Shown: positions 35,931-40,635 of the stretch, in pieces
Layout: each line of letters opens with the position of its first letter
How positions within the stretch are numbered: position 1 is the stretch's first letter
Assembly (NCBI GenBank): GCA_964370205.1
Contig: CAYJIK010000010.1
Location: 1 to 40,635 of the forward strand
DNA from: DAMCAP01 sp964370205
GTDB taxonomy: Bacteria; Bacillota; Clostridia; Oscillospirales; Ruminococcaceae
Length of the DNA stretch: 40,635 nucleotides
Reading direction: 5' to 3'
The notes under the pieces: model-generated
What the model saw: the letters and a program-made list of their open reading frames with translations, nothing else
What the model was told of the DNA's origin: nothing
Databases searched by the model: none
Translations under genes and position numbers: made by a program

Positions 35931-36275
35931 ATGGATAAGATCAGAATGATGGCGGAGAGCTGTCTAAAAGCAGAAATGCCCGAGGTTAATATCGGTGACA
36001 CTGTAAGAGTGCACGTTAAGATCAAAGAGGGCGAGAAGGAAAGAATTCAGGCGTTTGAGGGCACTGTTATCGCCAAGAAGCACGGTGGCATTGCGGAAAC
36101 CTTCACAGTACGTCGTGTTGCACACGGTGTAGGCGTGGAGAGAGTATTCCCAATCCATTCCCCGAACGTAACAAAGGTGGAAACCATACGTAGAGGTCGT
36201 GTACGCAGAGCGAAGCTTTACTATCTACGTGACAGAGTGGGTAAGGCGGCTCGTGTCAAGGAAGCAAGAAGATAG
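35931..36275 (+). CDS. rplS: 50S ribosomal protein L19
   Basis: The start is ATG 35931, with AGAGGAGG upstream, giving 114 residues. The family signatures are GDTVRVHVKIKEGEKERIQAFEG, AHGVGVERVFPIHSP and RRGRVRRAKLYYLRDR. L19 sits at the 30S-50S interface. The preceding trmD-rimM genes that often accompany rplS are absent, since rpoB diverges instead. A strong terminator follows, so rplS is mostly a single-gene transcript. Confidence 0.99.
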   Translation: MDKIRMMAESCLKAEMPEVNIGDTVRVHVKIKEGEKERIQAFEGTVIAKKHGGIAETFTVRRVAHGVGVERVFPIHSPNVTKVETIRRGRVRRAKLYYLRDRVGKAARVKEARR

Positions 36276-36346
36276 TTTTGCTGTTTGCTTTGCACGGCAT
36301 AGTAGCCACGTAATCGCAATTTAAAATAGGGTTTAATAACCCTAAT

Positions 36347-36396
36347 GCAAAGGGACTGCAAAGCATTATGTTATGTTTGCAGTCCCTTTATGCGTT
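36347..36396 (+). terminator. Rho-independent terminator of rplS
   Basis: A perfect 14-bp stem (36347-36360 with 36374-36387) encloses a 13-nt loop, followed by ATGCGTTTTG. It lies 72 nt after the rplS stop. Confidence 0.9.
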
Positions 36397-36552
36397 TTGA
36401 AATTGAAGGTTCTACGTAGGGGAGCAGGGGCGGTGTACGGTGGGCGGTAGATGGTGAGGTGGATGGTTGAGCGTCGCCGACCTACCGCACGCCGGCGGGC
36501 GACCCGACGTTCTTGATCACGCTCGTTTCCTCCGTAGTAGCAACGACGAAAC

Positions 36553-36570
36553 GCACGACAGCTGTCGTGC
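36553..36570. promoter_or_regulatory. Perfect 18-bp palindrome upstream of lepB
   Basis: GCACGACAGCTGTCGTGC is its own reverse complement. It lies 114 bp before lepB in a 400-bp non-coding region with no clear promoter, which suggests a dimeric regulator's operator or a small cruciform. A second small hairpin (GCCTTTT/AAAAGGC, 36635-36653) stands closer to the gene. Confidence 0.5.
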
Positions 36571-36683
36571 AGACGTTTGTATGCAGTTCCCTACTGAAAT
36601 TGCAACAATTTTACGTCCCACGTCAATCTTTGTCGCCTTTTCTCAGAAAAGGCTTCACTATTCCCATAGAAAGGTATGATAAT

Positions 36684-37259
36684 ATGACAAACCAACAGGG
36701 GCAGACCGCCCCAAAGCCAAAGAAGACCGTATCCTTTATTATATCGGAACTTTACGAGTGGATTGACACTCTGGGTACTGCGCTTGTGTGGATGATCATC
36801 GTGTTCACGTTTTTCGTGAGGACTTCACAGGTGGTCGGCTCGTCCATGTACCCCACGCTTGAGGAGGGGGACATGATTATGGTAAGTCGCACAATGTACA
36901 CCCCCACAAAGGGCGACATTGTCGTGATAACCAAACCCAACTTTCTGGGTGAGACGCTTATTAAGCGCATTGTTGCCACCGAAGGGCAAGAAGTGGACAT
37001 CGACTTTGAGCAAGGTATTGTGTACGTCGACGGAGTGATGCAGACCGAGAGTTTCATAAACGAGCCCACACATGACAGTGGTGACGTATCCTTCCCTATG
37101 ACTGTACCGCAGGGTGAGGTGTTTGTAATGGGCGACAACCGCAATGCGTCACTGGACAGCCGCTCCACCAGCATAGGCACAATAGACGAAAACTACATAC
37201 TGGGCGAAGCGATGTTAAGAGTGTACCCGTTTGACAGTATTGGATTTGTAAACAATTAA
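36684..37259 (+). CDS. lepB: Signal peptidase I
   Basis: The start is ATG 36684 with AGAAAGG upstream; the longer open frame upstream has no ribosome binding site. The 191-residue membrane serine peptidase removes Sec signal peptides. A single membrane helix (about 30-46) is followed by box B, SSMYPTLEEGD, with nucleophile Ser54, and by box D, KRIVATEGQ, with general base Lys94. GDNRNASLDSR is box E. The short Bacillota-type form (one helix) fits. It is followed by rbgA after 26 bp. Confidence 0.97.
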   Translation: MTNQQGQTAPKPKKTVSFIISELYEWIDTLGTALVWMIIVFTFFVRTSQVVGSSMYPTLEEGDMIMVSRTMYTPTKGDIVVITKPNFLGETLIKRIVATEGQEVDIDFEQGIVYVDGVMQTESFINEPTHDSGDVSFPMTVPQGEVFVMGDNRNASLDSRSTSIGTIDENYILGEAMLRVYPFDSIGFVNN

Positions 37260-37285
37260 GCTGTCAGAAAGGAAATTTCATTATA

Positions 37286-38173
37286 ATGAGTAACAGTAAT
37301 GTAATACAATGGTTCCCGGGGCATATGGCTAAGACGAGGAGACTTATCACCTCGTCCATCAAGCTGGTTGACATAATTGTCGAGATTGTGGACGCACGCA
37401 TCCCCTATTCCAGCCGTAACCCCGAGATACCTAAGTGGATAGCAGGTAAGCCTGTGCTTATTCTGCTGAATAAAAGCGACTCCGCCGACGCTGATATTAC
37501 CTCCCAGTGGCTGAATCACTACCGTGACAACGGCATAAAAGCCATTACAGCGGACTGCAAGAGCGGTAAGGGGCTAAACAAGCTACGTCCTACAGTCGAG
37601 GAAATACTGAAGGACAGACTGGCACACTTTGCAAGCAGAGGTATGTCAGGGCGCTCCATACGCATGATGGTGGTGGGCGTACCTAACGTCGGCAAGTCCT
37701 CCTTCATCAACCGCATGGCAGGCGGTAAACCCACAAAGGTGGAAGACCGTCCCGGTGTCACAAGAACACAGCAGTGGGTGTCGCTAAAGAACGGCATTGA
37801 GCTACTGGACATGCCCGGCGTCCTCTGGCCACGCTTTGAAGATGTCCGAGTGGGCGAGATGCTAGCATTCACAGGAGCTATTAAGGACAATGTCCTGGAC
37901 GGTCAGGAACTAGCAGAACGACTGCTACTGACACTGTCCGAGCAGTACGGTAAAGCGGTGTGTGAGCGTTATAAGCTGTCGGAAAGTGACCTTTCCGAGG
38001 CTGATATACTCGGCAAGGTGGCGAAAAAGCGAGGTATGCTGCTTAGCGGTGGCGTCCCTGACATGGAGCGTGCCGCCGCCGTGGTACTAGACGAGTTTAG
38101 AGCAGGTAAAATAGGTAGAATAACACTGGAAAGGCCTGATATTCATGTTGACATACGAGAGGGAACTTTATAA
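37286..38173 (+). CDS. rbgA: Ribosome biogenesis GTPase RbgA (YlqF)
   Basis: This 295-residue circularly permuted GTPase acts late in 50S assembly. The motifs occur in permuted order: G4 NKSD (62-65), G1 GVPNVGKS (131-138), G2 PGVTR (156-160), and G3 DMPG (175-178). WFPGHMAKTRR at the N-terminus is the family signature. AGAAAGGA precedes the ATG. It overlaps rnhB by 29 bp, and the order rplS-lepB-rbgA-rnhB is typical of Bacillota. Confidence 0.97.
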   Translation: MSNSNVIQWFPGHMAKTRRLITSSIKLVDIIVEIVDARIPYSSRNPEIPKWIAGKPVLILLNKSDSADADITSQWLNHYRDNGIKAITADCKSGKGLNKLRPTVEEILKDRLAHFASRGMSGRSIRMMVVGVPNVGKSSFINRMAGGKPTKVEDRPGVTRTQQWVSLKNGIELLDMPGVLWPRFEDVRVGEMLAFTGAIKDNVLDGQELAERLLLTLSEQYGKAVCERYKLSESDLSEADILGKVAKKRGMLLSGGVPDMERAAAVVLDEFRAGKIGRITLERPDIHVDIREGTL

Positions 38174-38750
38174 CTTAGGTTACCGCTCTGTGTGCGGTGT
38201 GGACGAGGTGGGCAGGGGTCCCCTTGCAGGCCCTGTGGTTGCGGCGGCTGTGATACTACCGCATGACGTTATTATAGAAGGTATAGATGACTCAAAAAAG
38301 CTGTCCGCCAAAAAGCGTGAACAGCTTGATTTGCATATACGAAACATAGCCCTCGCATACAGTATTTGTGAGGTGGACAATGTCGGCATTGACGAGCTGG
38401 GCATAGTCCCTGCGACATTCAAAGCGATGGTGGGAGCAGTAAAAGATCTCGCCACACCGCCCGACTATGTACTGGTGGACGGCAACACGTCCCCCGACTT
38501 CGGTGTCGAAGCGGAGTGGATAATCAAGGGGGACAGCAAATGCCAGAGCATCGCCGCCGCCGCTATCATAGCGAAGGTACACCGTGACAAGCTTATGGCG
38601 GACTATGACAGCGTGTGCGAGGGGTATAACTTCGGCGGTCACAAGGGCTACCCCACTAAAGCGCACTATGAAGCCATAGAAAAGCACGGTAAAACGCCGA
38701 TACACAGGTTGACCTTTCTAAAGGAGGGCAAGGGGTGGCAAAAAAGATAA
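38145..38750 (+). CDS. rnhB: Ribonuclease HII
   Basis: The 201-residue enzyme cuts RNA in RNA-DNA hybrids, including single ribonucleotides in DNA. The catalytic signature GVDEVGRGPLAGPVVAAA gives Asp20 and Glu21, and HKGYPTKAHYEAI near residues 165-177 is the C-terminal family motif. The ATG lies inside the rbgA frame, 29 bp before its stop; the N-terminal YERELYNLGY segment is normal for the family, so the overlap is genuine. Confidence 0.97.
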   Translation: MLTYERELYNLGYRSVCGVDEVGRGPLAGPVVAAAVILPHDVIIEGIDDSKKLSAKKREQLDLHIRNIALAYSICEVDNVGIDELGIVPATFKAMVGAVKDLATPPDYVLVDGNTSPDFGVEAEWIIKGDSKCQSIAAAAIIAKVHRDKLMADYDSVCEGYNFGGHKGYPTKAHYEAIEKHGKTPIHRLTFLKEGKGWQKR

Positions 38751-39118
38751 CAAAGGTGCAGACGGGGAAGATATTTGAAACTTCTGCCATCGAACATCTC
38801 AAAAAACAAGGGTATGAGATTTTGGAGTTAAATGTCCACACACGTCTCGGCGAAGTGGACATTATCGCAAAGAAGGATAATATCGTAGCGTTTATCGAAG
38901 TGCGTTCTCGTCTGGAGAACTTTATGGTATCGCCGTTTGACAGCATCACTACGCGAAAATCCTCCAGAACAATGAACGCCGCCGCACAGCTTATGGAGCA
39001 GAGAGAGTATCCGCCGCACATCGTGTTCCGACTGGACGTGCTCGAGGTGGTGTACAGAAGCTCTGACAACCCTACGATTGTGCGTATGAACTATATAGAA
39101 GGTGCATACGAGACATAA
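38735..39118 (+). CDS. YraN family (UPF0102) endonuclease-like protein
   Basis: The 127-residue product starts at GTG 38735, with AAGGAGGG upstream, overlapping rnhB by 16 bp. A restriction-endonuclease-like core is visible: GYEILELNVHTRLGEVDIIAKKDNIVAFIEVRSR, where Glu, Asp, and the ExR motif (usually ExK) match the YraN pattern. The Lys to Arg change in the ExK motif is also seen in other family members as far as I recall. YraN commonly follows rnhB; a role in DNA processing is suspected but not proven. Confidence 0.88.
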   Translation: MAKKITKVQTGKIFETSAIEHLKKQGYEILELNVHTRLGEVDIIAKKDNIVAFIEVRSRLENFMVSPFDSITTRKSSRTMNAAAQLMEQREYPPHIVFRLDVLEVVYRSSDNPTIVRMNYIEGAYET

Positions 39119-39576
39119 TGAAGAAATATCAAGTGATTAGAATACGTGAGCACAAACATTTAATAGAGCGTGCGGCTAAGTGGTTTCACCCTAAATGGGG
39201 TATACCTGAGCAGGCGTACCTTGAGAGCATGATTGAGAGTGTACAAGGTGATAAAGCGGTGCCGCAGTGGTATGTGGTTTTAGATGAGGGAGAGATTATT
39301 GCAGGTATCGGAGTCATAGAAAATGACTTCCACGACCGCAAAGACCTAACTCCGAATGTTTGCGCTGTATATGTGGATGCCGAACACAGGAAAAACGGCA
39401 TAGCAGCGATGATGTTAGATTACGTTTGCGAAGACCTTAAAGTTATGGGAGTAGACACCCTTTACCTCGTTACAGGTCACGATGCCTTATACGAAAAATT
39501 CGGCTGGGAATTTCTGTGTATGGTTCAGGGTGACGGCGACACGGAGTTGTCTCGGATGTATATCCGTCGGTCTTAG
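39118..39576 (+). CDS. GNAT family N-acetyltransferase
   Basis: The ATG overlaps the yraN stop (TAATG), which implies translational coupling. The 152-residue protein has the acetyl-CoA-binding region VCAVYVDAEHRKNGIAAMML (the Q/RxxGxG/A-type loop, residues about 81-100), followed by the LYLVTGHDALYEKFGWEF beta bulge at about 116-133. The N-terminus (YQVIRIREHKHLIERAAKWFHPKWG) resembles acetyltransferases of small molecules or peptides. The substrate is unknown. Confidence 0.9.
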   Translation: MKKYQVIRIREHKHLIERAAKWFHPKWGIPEQAYLESMIESVQGDKAVPQWYVVLDEGEIIAGIGVIENDFHDRKDLTPNVCAVYVDAEHRKNGIAAMMLDYVCEDLKVMGVDTLYLVTGHDALYEKFGWEFLCMVQGDGDTELSRMYIRRS

Positions 39577-39631
39577 GTAGTAATATACAGGTTTCAAATA
39601 AAATTTACATATTGAAAGGCAGGTAAACACC

Positions 39632-40576
39632 ATGGCACTAACAGGAATGATCGACCTCCATTGCGACACACTGCTCAAATTTCGCAGAGCAGGGCTGGCT
39701 GCCCCCGACCTTTTGGACAAAACCAACCACGTAGCTATAAACAAGCTACCTAACGACCTAAGATGGTCACAGCTGTTTGCGATTTTCTGCCCCGATAAAA
39801 TCAGAGGCGAGGAAGCTAAGGTGTTCTTTGACACCATGTGTGACCACTTCTATGACCAGATGGAAGCACACAAGGATATCATAGCTCCTGCAAAGAACTT
39901 CGCCGAGTTCTGCGAGATTATCGCAGGGGGCCGTTTCGCCGCTATCCTGTCCGTTGAAGGCGCTGCTGTTGTCGCAGGGGAGCTGGACAGAGTGGAGTAC
40001 ATCGCAAAGAAGGGTGTTAAGGCGATGACGCTAACATGGAACGGCGAGAACGAGATAGCGTCCGGCAGTGTAACGCAAAACGGCGTGTCCGCCTTTGGAC
40101 GTGAAGCAATACCCGAGATGGAGCGCTGTGGTATAATCGTTGACATCTCCCACATAAACGACGTGGGCTTTGAAGATGTCTGCGCTTTGACTAAGAAGCC
40201 GTTTATAGCCAGCCACTCGAATTCAAGAGCGGTCTGCAACCACCTACGAAATGTCACAGACGAGCAGTTTAAAGAGTATGTAAGACGTGGTGGTCTTGTA
40301 GGGCTTAACTTCTTTAAAGATTTTGTGAGAGATGACGCAGGTGAGTACACCTTTGATGATATTTACCGCCACGTTGAGCACTTCTTGTCACTGGGGGGAG
40401 AGGACGTTATCGCCCTCGGCTCCGACTATGACGGTGCAAGTATTTCACCCTGCCTTGATTCGGTCGAGAAGGAGATGGGGATTTACGACTACCTGATAGG
40501 TAAGGGTGTAAGCCACACCATCGCCGACAAAATCATGTACCAAAACGCCTTTAACTTCTTTAAGAAGTACCTATAA
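39632..40576 (+). CDS. Membrane dipeptidase-type (M19) zinc peptidase
   Basis: The 314-residue protein belongs to the renal-dipeptidase family, which cleaves dipeptides, including those with D-residues. Visible ligands are the IDLHCDT motif (His10, Asp12), SVEG with the bridging Glu, DISHINDVG, ASHSNSR, and the GSDYDG catalytic loop. No signal peptide is present, so it is cytoplasmic like many Bacillota homologues. GAAAGGCAGG precedes the ATG. It follows the GNAT gene after 55 bp and may be the operon's last gene. Confidence 0.95.
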   Translation: MALTGMIDLHCDTLLKFRRAGLAAPDLLDKTNHVAINKLPNDLRWSQLFAIFCPDKIRGEEAKVFFDTMCDHFYDQMEAHKDIIAPAKNFAEFCEIIAGGRFAAILSVEGAAVVAGELDRVEYIAKKGVKAMTLTWNGENEIASGSVTQNGVSAFGREAIPEMERCGIIVDISHINDVGFEDVCALTKKPFIASHSNSRAVCNHLRNVTDEQFKEYVRRGGLVGLNFFKDFVRDDAGEYTFDDIYRHVEHFLSLGGEDVIALGSDYDGASISPCLDSVEKEMGIYDYLIGKGVSHTIADKIMYQNAFNFFKKYL

Positions 40577-40577
40577 A

Positions 40578-40600
40578 AGTTGAAAACACAGTTTTCAACT
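40578..40600 (+). terminator. Hairpin after the M19 gene, possible terminator
   Basis: AGTTGAAAAC pairs perfectly with GTTTTCAACT around ACA, starting 2 nt after the stop codon. It is AT-rich and followed by a weak T-run (CTATACTTTT), so termination is plausible but not certain. Confidence 0.5.
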
Positions 40601-40635
40601 ACGAAGTTCTATACTTTTCTGCCATAATCGTGGCA

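Noticed and set aside
36413..36445. Further GTAG-type REP near the rplS terminator
   Set aside because: GTAGGGGAGCAGGGGCGG is present, but no complementary arm follows to make the hairpin.

Overview
The window looks like a chromosomal contig from an uncultured or little-studied member of the Bacillota, class Clostridia, perhaps near the Oscillospirales. The basis is the rpoBC/rpsL-rpsG-fusA-tuf order, AGGAGG ribosome binding sites with TTGACA/TATAAT promoters, a PduL-type phosphotransacylase without microcompartment genes, a secreted dockerin protein, and small ribbon-helix-helix and LytTR-DUF3021 modules. The taxonomic placement is inference. Two runs of N (10 and 100) show that it is a scaffolded assembly.

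Layout. 1-2.5 kb: a partial unknown ORF, then convergent CPBP protease and folC. 2.5-5.2 kb: valS with its own promoter. 5.4-7.6 kb: a secreted GLUG/dockerin protein. 7.9-8.4 kb: a divergent pair, ribbon-helix-helix regulator and 81-residue protein, sharing a 12-nt-phased repeat operator. 8.5-10.9 kb: tRNA-Leu(CAA), hisS with a 386-bp leader, and mgsA. 10.9-14.9 kb: an accessory zone with a ParA ATPase paired with a ComFB-domain protein, a ferredoxin of 57 residues, a transposase relic and several palindromic repeats. 14.9-20.7 kb: pduL, LytTR-DUF3021, an M20 peptidase and a P-type ATPase homologue that has lost most catalytic motifs. 20.7-23.4 kb: a PIN-like nuclease plus kinase-fold pair between REP hairpins, then a flavin-binding Nim-like protein. 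23.5-35.4 kb: tuf, fusA, rpsG, rpsL and rpoC, rpoB on the minus strand, with separate consensus promoters for the strep operon and for rpoBC. 35.9-40.6 kb: rplS, lepB, rbgA, rnhB, yraN, a GNAT acetyltransferase and an M19 dipeptidase on the plus strand, several overlapping and probably translationally coupled.

The main discovery candidates are structural. (1) Two elements at 11191-11337 and 16666-16808 fold, on paper, into the same four-way cloverleaf. Each has a 31-35 bp outer stem and three hairpins separated by exactly 0, 1, 1 and 0 nt, and the copies differ by compensatory changes; they lie in opposite orientation. (2) Eight REP-like hairpins with a GTAG-like foot accompany the relic of a REP-associated tyrosine transposase. 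One inverted pair (22792-22873) also folds as a cloverleaf. (3) A tandem array of five 47-48 nt hairpin units grows out of the 3' end of the ComFB gene. Two of these repeat families supply the stop codon of the gene they abut.

Protein-level candidates are the degenerate P-type ATPase (DKTGT to DKNAI, TGES to TGSA, CPC to APA, GDGxND to GEGTPN), the ParA-ComFB pair, the PIN-kinase pair, and an RpoB with Asn at the rifampicin-site position equivalent to E. coli His526.
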